The notes under the pieces were generated by a model, which made no database searches, was not told the DNA's origin, and saw nothing but the letters and a program-made list of their open reading frames with translations. The translations under genes and the position numbers were made by a program. 64,000 nucleotides of DNA from Clostridia bacterium. GTDB lineage: Bacteria > Bacillota > Clostridia > Christensenellales > UBA1242. The stretch is taken from NCBI GenBank assembly GCA_900768545.1, contig CAAGDD010000007.1, forward strand, positions 52,661 to 116,660. The letters run 5' to 3'. Below are positions 19,866 to 28,226 of this stretch, in pieces. How positions within the stretch are numbered: the stretch's first letter is position 1; every line of letters begins with the position of its first letter.

Positions 19866-22475
19866 GTGGAAAATTTTTATAAATGTTCTATATCCGAAAG
19901 TTTAAATTTACTTTCGTCAAAAAAATCGGGGCTTTCAAAAAACGAAGCCGAAACGCGTTTGCCACAAGCAAAAGAATTTGCTCTTCAAAATGAAAAACAT
20001 TCTTCATTTCTTTCAAAGTTTTTGGCGCAAATTAAAGACCTTATGATTTTGATTTTGCTTGTTTCGGGAGTTGTGTCGATTGTGATCGGCATTATTGAAA
20101 AGGCGAGCAGCGAGATCGTTGACGGCAGCATTATTTTGGGGATCGTTGTTATGAACGCACTTTTTGGTGTCTTTCAAGAGTGTAAAAGTGAAAAAGCGGT
20201 TGATAGTTTGAAAAAGATTTCGCAGCCACAAACGCTTGTTTTGAGAGATGGACAAATTTTAAAAATCAAAACTGACGAAATTGTTTTGGGCGATGTAGTG
20301 TGCTTGCAAGCGGGCAGCATTGTGCCAGCAGATTTGCGATTGATTGAAAGTTCAAATCTTGCGATAAACGAATCGACGCTCACTGGCGAAAGCAAAGCGT
20401 CAAAAAAATATGCTGACAGCCTTTATGAAAAAGACGTCGCTTTGGCGGATCGAAAAAACATAGCTTATGGAGGAAGTGCTGTCGAAAGTGGACATGCCAA
20501 AGGCGTTGTGTTTGCGATTGGCAAAGAAAGCGAGATTGGAAAGATTGCTCAAAGTTTGAAAGAAACAAAAAAAGAACTTACACCACTTCAAAAAAACATT
20601 CAAAGCGTTGGAAAGATTTTGACATATATAATTTTGCTTATGGCGGCGGTTGCTTTTGTTTTGGAAACGATATCAAACCCAAATCAAATTTTGCGTTCGT
20701 TTTTGACGGCGGTGGCGATCTCGGTGGCGGCAATTCCTGAAAGTATGCCGGCGGTCATCACGATCATTATGAGTCTTGGAATTTCAAAATTGTCAAAGCA
20801 AAAAACGATTGTCAAGCACATGCCAGCGGTCGAAACGCTTGGTTCTTGCGATGTGATTTGCTCGGACAAAACTGGCACAATAACTCAAAATTGTATGAAA
20901 GTTGAAAAATTTTTCACTTTTTTCGAAAAAAATGGCAAAAATTTTGATATTTTTCTAAAAACAATGATTTTGTGTAACGATTGTTTTGTTGGTGAAAAAG
21001 ATTTTGTTGGTGGTGCAACGGAAATTGCACTTGTTAAATTTGCTCAAAGTCAAGGCTTTTCAAAAACAGAATTAGACAAAATATATCCGCGTGTTGACGA
21101 GATAGGTTTTTCGTCAGAGCGAAAAATGATGTCAACTTTAAATGATGTTGACGGCACAAAAGTTTGTTTTGTTAAAGGTGCACTTGATCGCGTTTTGTCA
21201 AAGTGCGAATTTTATCTCGATAATGTCACAATAAGACCACTTGACGACCAAGTCAAACAAAAAATAATGAGAGAAAACAAATTGATGTGTGATGACGCGC
21301 TGCGTGTGATAAGTTTTGCTTTCAAGACAAATAATTCTCAAAAGATTGATGAGAGTGGGCTTATATTTTTGGGACTATGCGGACTTCAAGATCCGCCAAG
21401 ACCAGAAGTTTTTAAAGCGGTCGAAGATTGTAAAAAAGCGCACATGCGACCAATTATGATCACGGGAGATTTCAAAGATACTGCTTTTGCAATCGCCAAA
21501 AAGGTCGGCATTGCCACAAGGGTTGATCAGGTCATTTCTGGGCAAGAACTTGACGGGTATTCCGATGAAGAATTTTTGAAAATCGTTGAAACAAAATGCG
21601 TGTTTGCGCGTGTCAGCCCAACTCACAAAGTCAAAATTGTTGAAGCGTTGAAAAAGTGCGGACACATTGTCGCGATGACCGGCGACGGAGTCAATGATGC
21701 TCCAAGTTTAAAAAAAGCTGACATTGGCATAGGAATGGGAAAGAGTGGAACAGATGTGGTCAAAGATGTTGCGGATATTTTGATTACTGATGACAATTTT
21801 GCAACAATTATTATTGCGGTCAAAGAAGGAAGAAAAATTTATAGCAATATTCAAAAGACGATCAAATATTTATTCTCGGCAAATATGGCGGAAATTTTGG
21901 CGTTGTTTTTCATCTCAATTATCTTCCCAGGAAAGACATTTTTGTTGCCGGTTCAAATTTTGTTTGTAAATCTTATCACCGACTCATTGCCGGCGATCGC
22001 GCTCGGCGTCGAGCCAGTTGAAGAGTCTGTTATGTATGAAAAGCCGCGAAGCAAAAATCAAACGCTATTTTCAAACGGACAAGGCGTTTCAATTTTGATT
22101 TTGGGCGCGATTCAAACAATTTTGACACTGTCGGCATATTGTTATGGACTCTTTGTTCACAACGAGCAAATCGCGATCACAATGGCGTTTTACACGCTAA
22201 ATTTTATCCAACTTTTTTATATGTTTACAGCACGCACAAAGGGGAGTTGTTTCAAAACAAATCCTTTCAAAAACAAGTTTTTTAACGCTGCACTTTTTGT
22301 CGGATTTGGACTTTTGGCACTTATGATTTTCACCGATCTTGGTAGTCTTTTAAAACTCCAACCATTGTCGCTAGGGTGCTGGCTTGTGGTGCTTTCGCTG
22401 TCAATTTCGATCATCTTTATTGGCGAAATTTACAAATTGATTGAAAATAAAACAAGAAAACAAAAATTGCATTAG
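19866..22475 (+). CDS. P-type cation (Ca2+-like) transporting ATPase, type II
   Basis: An 869-aa ATP-driven cation pump. Visible elements: an N-terminal cation-ATPase domain (SISESLNLLSSKKSGLS), TGES in the actuator domain (about residue 173), the phosphorylation motif CSDKTGTIT (about 333-341) and the hinge TGDGVNDAPSLKKADIGIGMG (about 605-625). In the membrane, M4 has IPESMPAV, M5 has SANMAE and M6 has VNLITDSLPA. These keep the Glu, Asn/Glu and Asn/Asp positions that bind Ca2+ in SERCA. By eye the SERCA M8 Glu position is Gln, as in plasma-membrane Ca2+ pumps. The start is GTG, supported by GGGAG at 19857-19861. Ca2+ is the likely substrate by family, but substrate cannot be fixed from sequence alone. 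The stop codon lies inside the terminator hairpin. Confidence 0.92.
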   Translation: MENFYKCSISESLNLLSSKKSGLSKNEAETRLPQAKEFALQNEKHSSFLSKFLAQIKDLMILILLVSGVVSIVIGIIEKASSEIVDGSIILGIVVMNALFGVFQECKSEKAVDSLKKISQPQTLVLRDGQILKIKTDEIVLGDVVCLQAGSIVPADLRLIESSNLAINESTLTGESKASKKYADSLYEKDVALADRKNIAYGGSAVESGHAKGVVFAIGKESEIGKIAQSLKETKKELTPLQKNIQSVGKILTYIILLMAAVAFVLETISNPNQILRSFLTAVAISVAAIPESMPAVITIIMSLGISKLSKQKTIVKHMPAVETLGSCDVICSDKTGTITQNCMKVEKFFTFFEKNGKNFDIFLKTMILCNDCFVGEKDFVGGATEIALVKFAQSQGFSKTELDKIYPRVDEIGFSSERKMMSTLNDVDGTKVCFVKGALDRVLSKCEFYLDNVTIRPLDDQVKQKIMRENKLMCDDALRVISFAFKTNNSQKIDESGLIFLGLCGLQDPPRPEVFKAVEDCKKAHMRPIMITGDFKDTAFAIAKKVGIATRVDQVISGQELDGYSDEEFLKIVETKCVFARVSPTHKVKIVEALKKCGHIVAMTGDGVNDAPSLKKADIGIGMGKSGTDVVKDVADILITDDNFATIIIAVKEGRKIYSNIQKTIKYLFSANMAEILALFFISIIFPGKTFLLPVQILFVNLITDSLPAIALGVEPVEESVMYEKPRSKNQTLFSNGQGVSILILGAIQTILTLSAYCYGLFVHNEQIAITMAFYTLNFIQLFYMFTARTKGSCFKTNPFKNKFFNAALFVGFGLLALMIFTDLGSLLKLQPLSLGCWLVVLSLSISIIFIGEIYKLIENKTRKQKLH

Positions 22476-22496
22476 AAATAATGCAATTTTATTTTT
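22463..22496 (+). terminator. Rho-independent terminator after the P-type ATPase
   Basis: A perfect 12-bp A/T-rich stem (22463-22474 with 22479-22490, GAAA loop) is followed by TATTTTTG. The ATPase stop codon is in the stem. The T tract runs into the -35 region of holB. Confidence 0.8.
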
Positions 22497-22523
22497 GCAT
22501 TTTGGCTGAAATTGTGCTAAAAT
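22495..22523 (+). promoter_or_regulatory. Promoter of holB, apparently giving a leaderless mRNA
   Basis: TTGCAT (22495-22500), a 17-bp spacer, then TAAAAT (22518-22523). Only six bases (CATATT) separate the -10 from the ATG at 22530, so initiation would fall on or next to the start codon. No Shine-Dalgarno sequence is present. Confidence 0.6.
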
Positions 22524-22529
22524 CATATT

Positions 22530-23486
22530 ATGAGTCTTACAGAAATAATAAAAAATCAAGATTTTTTTAAAAATATTGTTACAAAGCACGAAAACAAAAC
22601 ATTGGCAAACGCAATGCTGTTTTTTTGCAACGATGAAAAAACGAGTGAAGTTTCGATGATTTTGACCGCGTTGATGATGGAATATCAAATGTTTGATTTG
22701 TTCAATGAAGAAAGTGCTCAATTTTTGAAAATTCAAAAGGGACTTGATCTTGATATAAAAGTTTATCCAAAAAACGACGAAAAGTTGTTGGTTTCAGATT
22801 CGAATGAAATTGTGAGCGAAACTTTTATCAAGCCGGTCAATCTTGAATATAAAATTTTCATTATCAAAAATTTTGACAATTCGACCGAAGAAGCGCAAAA
22901 CAAACTTTTGAAAGTTTTGGAAGAACCACCAGAAAATGTTTATTTTTTGTTGAGTGCAAAAAGTGAAGAGAGAGTTTTGCCAACGATCAAAAGCCGCTGC
23001 GACAAAATGACGATTTTGCCACTTTCACAAGAAGATATTTTGAAAATTTCGACCGATCGAAACGCGGTTATTTTGGGTGACGGCTATGCGGGGAAAACTG
23101 CATCGCTTGCTCAAAAAGACAATCTTGGCGATCTTGTTGAGTTTGGAATAAGTCTTTTCACTGTGCTTAAATCGAGCAAACAAGTTTTGCAATTTTCGAA
23201 AAAATTTTTGGATCAAAAAGACGATCTTGATTTGATTTTGGAGATTATGTCTTTGGCGATCGAAGATATCATCAAAATCAAGTGCGAAAGCGAAAATTTG
23301 TGCAAGTTTAAAAATTACACCGAAGACTTGAAGTCTGTCGAACCCGAATTTTCTGTTGAAGCACTTTGTGAAATCTCAAAACTCATTCTCAATTTGAGAG
23401 AAAAAATCGAATTTAACGCAAATTTAACTGTCGCAGTTGACAATTTTTTGCTTAAAATTTTGGAGGTTAAATATATATGCAAGTAG
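22530..23486 (+). CDS. holB: DNA polymerase III delta-prime subunit (clamp loader), HolB
   Basis: A clamp-loader subunit that helps load the beta sliding clamp. At 318 aa it is close to family length. The N-terminal half is divergent and lacks a functional P-loop, as expected for delta-prime. The diagnostic part is around residues 125-165: EEAQNKLLKVLEEPPENVYF followed by the SRC motif (IKSRCDKM). Its 3' end overlaps ricT by 10 nt. The order holB-ricT-trmN6 matches the well-known Bacillus arrangement. The start has no ribosome-binding site, and a promoter lies immediately upstream. Confidence 0.88.
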   Translation: MSLTEIIKNQDFFKNIVTKHENKTLANAMLFFCNDEKTSEVSMILTALMMEYQMFDLFNEESAQFLKIQKGLDLDIKVYPKNDEKLLVSDSNEIVSETFIKPVNLEYKIFIIKNFDNSTEEAQNKLLKVLEEPPENVYFLLSAKSEERVLPTIKSRCDKMTILPLSQEDILKISTDRNAVILGDGYAGKTASLAQKDNLGDLVEFGISLFTVLKSSKQVLQFSKKFLDQKDDLDLILEIMSLAIEDIIKIKCESENLCKFKNYTEDLKSVEPEFSVEALCEISKLILNLREKIEFNANLTVAVDNFLLKILEVKYICK

Positions 23487-24298
23487 AAGTAGTGGGCATA
23501 AAATTTAAAAATTCAAATCATATTTATTCGTTTGAGCCAAACGGGCACGAACTGAAAAATGGTGATTATGTTTTGGTTGACACCGAAAAAGGCACAGACC
23601 TCGGCGTTGTTGTCAAAGAAAAATATCAAATCGACGCGACAAGTCTTTCTTCGCCACTCAAAAAAGTTTTGAAGATAGCGTCAAAAGAAATGGTTGAAAA
23701 GGCCGAAGAGTATGACAAAGAAGCGCAAAAACATTATAGTGAAGTCAAAAAAATCGTCAAAGATTTTGGTCTTGAAATGAAAATTGTTAAAATCGAAGCA
23801 AGTTATGACAACAGCAGATATATCATCAATTTTACATCAGAAAATAGAGTTGATTTTCGTGAACTTGTCAAAAAACTTGCCGAAACACTCAAAAAGCGTG
23901 TTGAACTTCGCCAAATTGGAAGTCGTGACGAAGTGCGAATGCTGGGCGGCTTCGGTCCTTGCGGAAAGGTGTGCTGCTGCGCTCAAAATATGGGTGAGTT
24001 TGATCACGTTTCGATGAAAATGGCAAAAAATCAAAGTTTGTCACTCAATCCTGCCAGCATTAGTGGTCTTTGCGGAAAGCTTATGTGCTGCATCGCATAT
24101 GAAAACAATGTTTATCAAGAAGCAATCAAACTTATGCCAAAGGTTGGCACAATTGTTTCGACCAAAGACGGCAAAGGTCAGGTTGTTTACAACAATCTAT
24201 TGAAAAAACAAATCGATGTCAAGTTTGTCAAAGGTGAAGATGTCGAAGTGAAAACTTATCCACTTGAAGAAGTGTCATTTAAAAAGGAAGAAAAATAA
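23477..24298 (+). CDS. ricT: PSP1-domain protein RicT (YaaT)
   Basis: A 273-aa PSP1-domain protein. In Bacillus RicT works with RicA and RicF, carries Fe-S clusters, and is needed for RNase Y-dependent mRNA maturation and for sporulation and competence phenotypes. The Cys-rich signatures are visible: GPCGKVCCCAQ (about residues 157-167) and GLCGKLMCC (about 195-203). The start is set by GGAGG at 23462-23466, ten bases before the ATG. The first codons overlap holB, so the two are translationally coupled. RicA and RicF partners are not in this window. Confidence 0.93.
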   Translation: MQVEVVGIKFKNSNHIYSFEPNGHELKNGDYVLVDTEKGTDLGVVVKEKYQIDATSLSSPLKKVLKIASKEMVEKAEEYDKEAQKHYSEVKKIVKDFGLEMKIVKIEASYDNSRYIINFTSENRVDFRELVKKLAETLKKRVELRQIGSRDEVRMLGGFGPCGKVCCCAQNMGEFDHVSMKMAKNQSLSLNPASISGLCGKLMCCIAYENNVYQEAIKLMPKVGTIVSTKDGKGQVVYNNLLKKQIDVKFVKGEDVEVKTYPLEEVSFKKEEK

Positions 24299-25017
24299 TG
24301 ATTTTGCAAGACGGAGAAAGACTTGAAGACTTGCAATGCGGCGGGCTGAAAATTTTGCAAAACAAAAATCTATATACTTTTACAAGTGATAGCGTGATTT
24401 TGGCAAACTTTGTCAAAACAAAAAAGAACGATTTTTGTGTTGAAATTGGCGCAGGCAGCGGAGTGATTTCGATTCTGGTCAACGCCAAAAACAATTTGAA
24501 AAAGATTGTCTGCTTTGAAATTCAGCCACAAATGGCACAACTTTGTCAAAAAAATATCGAGTTAAACAATCTTGTCGAAAAAATTGAAGTGATTTGTTGT
24601 GACGCAAAGAAACAAGGTGTGGTCGCAAAAGAAAGTGTTGATATAATTTTTTCAAATCCGCCATATTTTAAAGAAACAAATTTTGTTCAATCTCAAGTCA
24701 AAAAAATCGCAAAAGAAGAAGTTTGCCTGTCTTGCCAAGATTTGGTCTTGACCGCGTCAAATTTGCTTAAAAGTGGTGGGGTGTTTTATGCGTGTTACAG
24801 CGCCGAGCGCTCGTGCGAACTTATTTCACTTTGTCAAAAAAATCGACTTATGGTCAAAGAAATGTTTTTTACAGAAAACGGAAAAGGTGATGTAAAACTT
24901 GTTTTTATCAAGGCTGTCAAAGACGCAAAAAGTGGCGTTAAAGTTTTGAAAAATCTTGTCACAAATGATCAAAATGGAGACTATCTTGAAATTTTAAAAA
25001 CCAAATATTTTATATAA
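24298..25017 (+). CDS. tRNA1(Val) (adenine-N6)-methyltransferase-like, TrmN6/YabB family
   Basis: An SAM-dependent methyltransferase of 239 aa. Motif I is EIGAGSGVISILV (about residues 49-61) and the catalytic N6-adenine motif is SNPPYF (about 118-123). The N-terminal FTSDSVILANF is characteristic of the TrmN6/YabB group, which modifies A37 of a tRNA. The ATG shares one base with the ricT stop (TAATG), with AAGGAAG as a ribosome-binding site. It occupies the position of yabB in the Bacillus holB-yaaT-yabA-yabB cluster; no yabA is seen here. The exact tRNA target is inferred. Confidence 0.85.
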   Translation: MILQDGERLEDLQCGGLKILQNKNLYTFTSDSVILANFVKTKKNDFCVEIGAGSGVISILVNAKNNLKKIVCFEIQPQMAQLCQKNIELNNLVEKIEVICCDAKKQGVVAKESVDIIFSNPPYFKETNFVQSQVKKIAKEEVCLSCQDLVLTASNLLKSGGVFYACYSAERSCELISLCQKNRLMVKEMFFTENGKGDVKLVFIKAVKDAKSGVKVLKNLVTNDQNGDYLEILKTKYFI

Positions 25018-25024
25018 AATATCA

Positions 25025-25061
25025 AAAAAACACAAAAAAATCGAAAATTTTGTGTTTTTTT
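25025..25061. terminator. Bidirectional terminator between trmN6 and spmB
   Basis: A 13-bp stem (25025-25037 with 25048-25060) of A/T pairs around a CAC/GTG core, with T-rich flanks on both strands. It lies between convergent genes and can serve both. Confidence 0.65.
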
Positions 25062-25101
25062 ATTAAAAATTAATGTTTTTTGTCAATTTTTTATTTTTTT
25101 G

Positions 25102-25608
25102 TTAAATAAATCTGCAAATATAGCAAGCAAATATTGTGCCAACAAATGAGCAAACCAGAGCAACAGGAATTGCATATAAAAGTTTTTTCACTTTTGTTTG
25201 AGAGATGTAAACTGTGGTCACATAAAAAATTGTTTCGCTGCAACCCATTATCACACATGCGCATCTTGAAATGTAACTATCGACGCCATAGGTTGTGAAA
25301 ATGCTATCCAAGATCCCATAACTTCCACTGCCGGTGAAAGGGCGAAGCAAAACAAGTTCGCACAGCTCGCTGGGAATTCCAAAAAAATTAAAAATCGGCG
25401 ACAATAGTGATGCTAAAAAATCTGTTATCCCACTTACTCTCAAAAGTGCAACGGCGATTAAGATTGATGCGATAAAAGGAAAGATGTCGATTGACAATTT
25501 TATTGCACCTTTTGCACCTTTGACAAAACAGTCATAGGTGTTGATTCTTTTGAAAATGCAATAAACAAACAAAAACAAAAAGAAGATTGGCAAGATGTAG
25601 CTGCTCAT
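25102..25608 (-). CDS. spmB: Spore maturation protein B, SpmB
   Basis: A 168-aa integral membrane protein of the nucleoside-recognition (Gate) family. Characteristic segments are the LRPFTGSGSYGIL motif (about residues 88-100) and the CSETIFYVTTVY motif (about 122-133). SpmA and SpmB are needed for normal dehydration of the spore core in Bacillus and Clostridium. The ATG overlaps the spmA stop by four bases (ATGA), so the pair is coupled. The gene is convergent with trmN6 and shares a bidirectional terminator with it. Its presence suggests a spore-forming lineage, although spmAB also occurs in some non-sporulating relatives. Confidence 0.93.
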   Translation of the reverse strand: MSSYILPIFFLFLFVYCIFKRINTYDCFVKGAKGAIKLSIDIFPFIASILIAVALLRVSGITDFLASLLSPIFNFFGIPSELCELVLLRPFTGSGSYGILDSIFTTYGVDSYISRCACVIMGCSETIFYVTTVYISQTKVKKLLYAIPVALVCSFVGTIFACYICRFI

Positions 25609-26180
25609 TTGCGTCTTCTCCTTTTACGGAGAATTTTGTCAATCAAATGCACCAAAACGATCCCTAAAATTGTGGTCAAAATCGTGGCAAGAAGTGTCGG
25701 CAAAATTATGTCGGCGGGATTTGTCGAGCCGGCACTTGTGCGAAGCCCGATGATAGTTGTTGGCAAAAGTTGGATCGATGTTGCGTTTATGACAATCAGC
25801 ATAATCATTGAAAAATTTGCTTTTCCGCTTTTGTCGTCAAGACTTTGCATTGCCTTTATCCCCATTGGAGTTGACGCGTTTCCAAGCCCGAGCATATTTG
25901 CGGACAGATTCATCGCGATATATTTTTGTGCTTGCTCGTCTTCGACTTTAAAAACTCTTCTTATAATTGGTCGCAAAAGTTTTGCTAGTTTTTGGCTCAA
26001 CCCGCTCGCTTCGAGAAGTTCGAGCATTCCAAGCCACACGGCATAGACGGCGCAAAGTTCTATGCAGAGTTTGAGCGAACTTGCCGACGCACCGATCATC
26101 TCTGACAAAACTGCACTTGGATTTGTAATAAGCAAGACCAATATGCTTGAAAGCATCATCAAAAGCCAAAAAATGTTCAT
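25605..26180 (-). CDS. spmA: Spore maturation protein A, SpmA
   Basis: A 191-aa multi-pass membrane protein, partner of SpmB. Family motifs are visible: a LGLGNASTPMGIKAM stretch in the second half and a downstream ATSIQLLPTTIIGLR segment. The frame is open upstream to 26288, but that extension is Asn/Ser/Lys-rich and unlike the family. The start is therefore placed at the ATG of MNIFWLLMM (26178-26180), where SpmA proteins normally begin. No Shine-Dalgarno sequence precedes it. A TAAAAT -10-like hexamer (minus strand) ends five bases before the ATG, so this may also be a leaderless start. The gene is divergent from tatD. Confidence 0.9.
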   Translation of the reverse strand: MNIFWLLMMLSSILVLLITNPSAVLSEMIGASASSLKLCIELCAVYAVWLGMLELLEASGLSQKLAKLLRPIIRRVFKVEDEQAQKYIAMNLSANMLGLGNASTPMGIKAMQSLDDKSGKANFSMIMLIVINATSIQLLPTTIIGLRTSAGSTNPADIILPTLLATILTTILGIVLVHLIDKILRKRRRRK

Positions 26181-26251
26181 ACTAGATTTTATGAGAAAAA
26201 AAGATAAAAAAGACATATTTTGGCACTTTTTGTTTTTCGAAAGCAAAGATG

Positions 26252-26280
26252 TTGACATATTTTTATTATTTTGATAAAAT
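26252..26280 (+). promoter_or_regulatory. Promoter of tatD-rsmA, apparently leaderless
   Basis: A consensus TTGACA (26252-26257), 17-bp spacer and TAAAAT (26275-26280). The ATG of tatD is at 26287, six bases after the -10, with no Shine-Dalgarno sequence. Transcription should start at or beside the A of the ATG. Confidence 0.75.
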
Positions 26281-26286
26281 TTTGAC

Positions 26287-27048
26287 ATGGAATTTGTGGA
26301 TACTCACGCACATTTAAATGATGCGGCATTTGAAGATTTAAACGAAGTTGTCAGCTCGGCGGAAGAAAATTACACAACGAAAATCGTGTGCTCTTCGGTT
26401 GATGTTTTGTCGTCACAAAAGGCGATTGAAATCGCGCATAAATTTTCAAATGTTTGGGCGACGGTCGGCATTCATCCAGAAAATCTCGAAAATTTTGATG
26501 AAAAAATGCTTTTTGACATAAAAACTTTGGCAAAAGATGAAAAAGTTGTTGCGATTGGCGAGATTGGTCTTGATTATCATTTTTCTATCGACACAAAAAA
26601 TCTTCAAAAAGAAGTGTTTGAAAAACAAATAAATTTGGCAAATGAGTTGAATCTTCCAATCGTTGTTCATAGTCGTGATGCAATGGGGGACACGATCGAA
26701 ATTTTGCAAAAAAACACACCAAAACGCGAAAGTGTGCTTCATTGTTATGGTGGCAGTGTCGAAAGTGTAAAAATTTTGCAAAAACTTGGCTTTTCGTTTT
26801 CGTTTGGTGGTGTTTGCACATTTAAAAACGCAAAAACTATGGTTGAAGTGATAGAATTTTTGCCTATTGAAAAAATTTTGCTTGAAACAGACTGCCCTTA
26901 TCTTGCACCAGAGCCATTTAGGGGAACAAAAAACGAGCCTAAAAATGTAAAATACATTGCTGACAAAATTTCAAAAATCAAAAACATTTCTTTGGAAGAA
27001 GTCGCGCGTATTACATCACAAAACGCTAAAAGGATATTTAATATATGA
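26287..27048 (+). CDS. tatD: TatD family metal-dependent DNase/hydrolase
   Basis: A 253-aa TIM-barrel metallohydrolase, normal for the family. Metal ligands and motifs are visible: DTHAHL near the N-terminus, GIHPE (about residue 61), GEIGLDYH (about 85-92) and ETDCPYLAP (about 202-210). E. coli TatD has 3'-5' exonuclease activity and a role in DNA quality control; the cellular substrate here is not defined. Its stop overlaps the rsmA start by four bases (ATGA), so the two form an operon, as in Bacillus where tatD (yabD) lies near rsmA. The start is fixed by homology because there is no ribosome-binding site. Confidence 0.94.
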   Translation: MEFVDTHAHLNDAAFEDLNEVVSSAEENYTTKIVCSSVDVLSSQKAIEIAHKFSNVWATVGIHPENLENFDEKMLFDIKTLAKDEKVVAIGEIGLDYHFSIDTKNLQKEVFEKQINLANELNLPIVVHSRDAMGDTIEILQKNTPKRESVLHCYGGSVESVKILQKLGFSFSFGGVCTFKNAKTMVEVIEFLPIEKILLETDCPYLAPEPFRGTKNEPKNVKYIADKISKIKNISLEEVARITSQNAKRIFNI

Positions 27049-27830
27049 AAGATTTTGTTTTCAAAAAAAAGTTTGGACAAAACTTTATTAGTGACAAAAA
27101 TTTGTTAAACGCTATCGCAGACGATGCAGAAGTGACCAAAAATGACCAAGTGCTTGAAATCGGTGCTGGTGCGGGAAGTTTGACTTCAATTTTGAGTGGA
27201 AAAGCAGAAAAAGTTATCTCTTTTGAAATTGACAAAGATTTGACTGATCATCTTTTGGGACTAAACCTTAAAAACGTCGAATTTGTTTTTGACGATTTTA
27301 TGAAAAGTGATATGAGCGAAATTGAAGCGAAGTTTGACAAAAATTATAAAGTTGTTGCAAACTTGCCATATTACATCACCACACCAATCATCTTTCGTTT
27401 TTTTGAAGAAGCTACAAAACTTGATAGTTTGACAATTATGGTGCAAAAAGAAGTTGCCGAGCGTGTCTGCGCAAAAGAAGGTGGAAAGGATTATGGCATC
27501 TTGACTGTTATGGCAAATTTTTATGGCTCGCCAAAAATTGCACGCATCATAAATCGTCAAATGTTTTATCCACAGCCAAATGTTGACTCTGCACTTTTGG
27601 TGATAAAAATTGACAAAAACAAATTTCAAGATATTGACAAAAAACGATTTTCACTTTTTATAAAAACTTGTTTTTCAATGAGAAGAAAAACTTTGTTAAA
27701 CAATCTTTCATCGCTTTATAGCAAACAATTTTTGACCGAAACACTTGATGAAAAAACTTTGAAAAAACGCGCCGAACAATTTTCGCTTGATGAATTTGTT
27801 GAGATTTTTAAAAAGTGTGAAAAAATATAA
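27045..27830 (+). CDS. rsmA: 16S rRNA (adenine1518/1519-N6) dimethyltransferase RsmA (KsgA)
   Basis: Dimethylates two adjacent adenines in the 3' hairpin of 16S rRNA during 30S assembly. The 261-aa length is normal. Diagnostic motifs: KKFGQNFISDKNLL at the N-terminus, the SAM loop EIGAGAGSLT (about residues 39-48) and the catalytic NLPYYITTPIIF (about 106-117). AAGGA lies upstream of the ATG inside the tatD end. It is the second gene of the tatD-rsmA operon and is followed by a terminator-like hairpin. Confidence 0.96.
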   Translation: MKDFVFKKKFGQNFISDKNLLNAIADDAEVTKNDQVLEIGAGAGSLTSILSGKAEKVISFEIDKDLTDHLLGLNLKNVEFVFDDFMKSDMSEIEAKFDKNYKVVANLPYYITTPIIFRFFEEATKLDSLTIMVQKEVAERVCAKEGGKDYGILTVMANFYGSPKIARIINRQMFYPQPNVDSALLVIKIDKNKFQDIDKKRFSLFIKTCFSMRRKTLLNNLSSLYSKQFLTETLDEKTLKKRAEQFSLDEFVEIFKKCEKI

Positions 27831-27842
27831 TTTTTAAAAAAT

Positions 27843-27904
27843 CGCCAAAAAATATAAAAATTTACAAAAAAATGACAAAATTTTTGATTTTTTGGCGTTT
27901 TTTA
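27843..27904 (+). terminator. Probable terminator after rsmA
   Basis: An 11-bp perfect stem (CGCCAAAAAAT at 27843-27853 with its complement at 27887-27897) around a long A/T-rich loop, followed by TTTTTTATTG. Confidence 0.55.
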
Positions 27905-27978
27905 TTGTTTTTTTGATTTTTTTATATTCTAAAAATATTTTCTGTGACAAAAAACAAATTTTTAAAATATAAAAATAT

Positions 27979-28167
27979 ATGGATTGTAAAGAAGAAAAAC
28001 TTGTGCTTTTTGCAACAACGATCGTTTTGCAACTTGCGCGCGGGTGTGATTTTGAAGATTTGGAAGATTTGAGAATTGTTATCAATCAAATGTCGTGCAC
28101 AATAAATTCTCTTATTGCGAGTTGTTATTGTTCGCAAAAACGAAAAAATAAAAACCAATCAAAATGA
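27979..28167 (+). CDS. Small conserved-type hypothetical protein, 62 aa
   Basis: A short ORF (MDCKEEKLVLFATTIVLQLA...) with a hydrophobic, helix-forming first half and a Cys/Lys-rich tail. It resembles small Bacillota proteins of unknown function (DUF6774-like, from memory). No Shine-Dalgarno sequence is present. A GTGACA (27944-27949) and TATAAA (27968-27973) lie just upstream, so the start may be leaderless. The stop falls inside a CCAATC/GATTGG hairpin with a T-rich tail that looks like its terminator, which supports a real transcription unit. The function is unknown. Confidence 0.55.
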   Translation: MDCKEEKLVLFATTIVLQLARGCDFEDLEDLRIVINQMSCTINSLIASCYCSQKRKNKNQSK

Positions 28168-28180
28168 TTGGCTTTTCTTT
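28151..28180 (+). terminator. Terminator after the 62-aa ORF
   Basis: A 6-bp CCAATC/GATTGG stem (28155-28160 with 28166-28171) flanked by AAAA and CTTTTCTTTTT. It lies between convergent genes (27979 and rplI). Confidence 0.6.
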
Positions 28181-28186
28181 TTATAT

Positions 28187-28226
28187 ATTAAATTATTCAG
28201 CTTCGAATTAAATTATTCAGCTTCGA
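28187..28226. repeat. Perfect 20-bp tandem duplication at the 3' end of rplI
   Basis: The 20-bp unit ATTAAATTATTCAGCTTCGA occurs twice head to tail (28187-28206 and 28207-28226). The second copy contains the last codons and stop of rplI. The first copy lies just outside the gene. Confidence 0.9.

Noticed and set aside
26181..26288. N-terminal extension of SpmA by 36 codons
   Set aside because: The extension is Asn/Ser/Lys-rich, not family-like, and overlaps the divergent tatD promoter.
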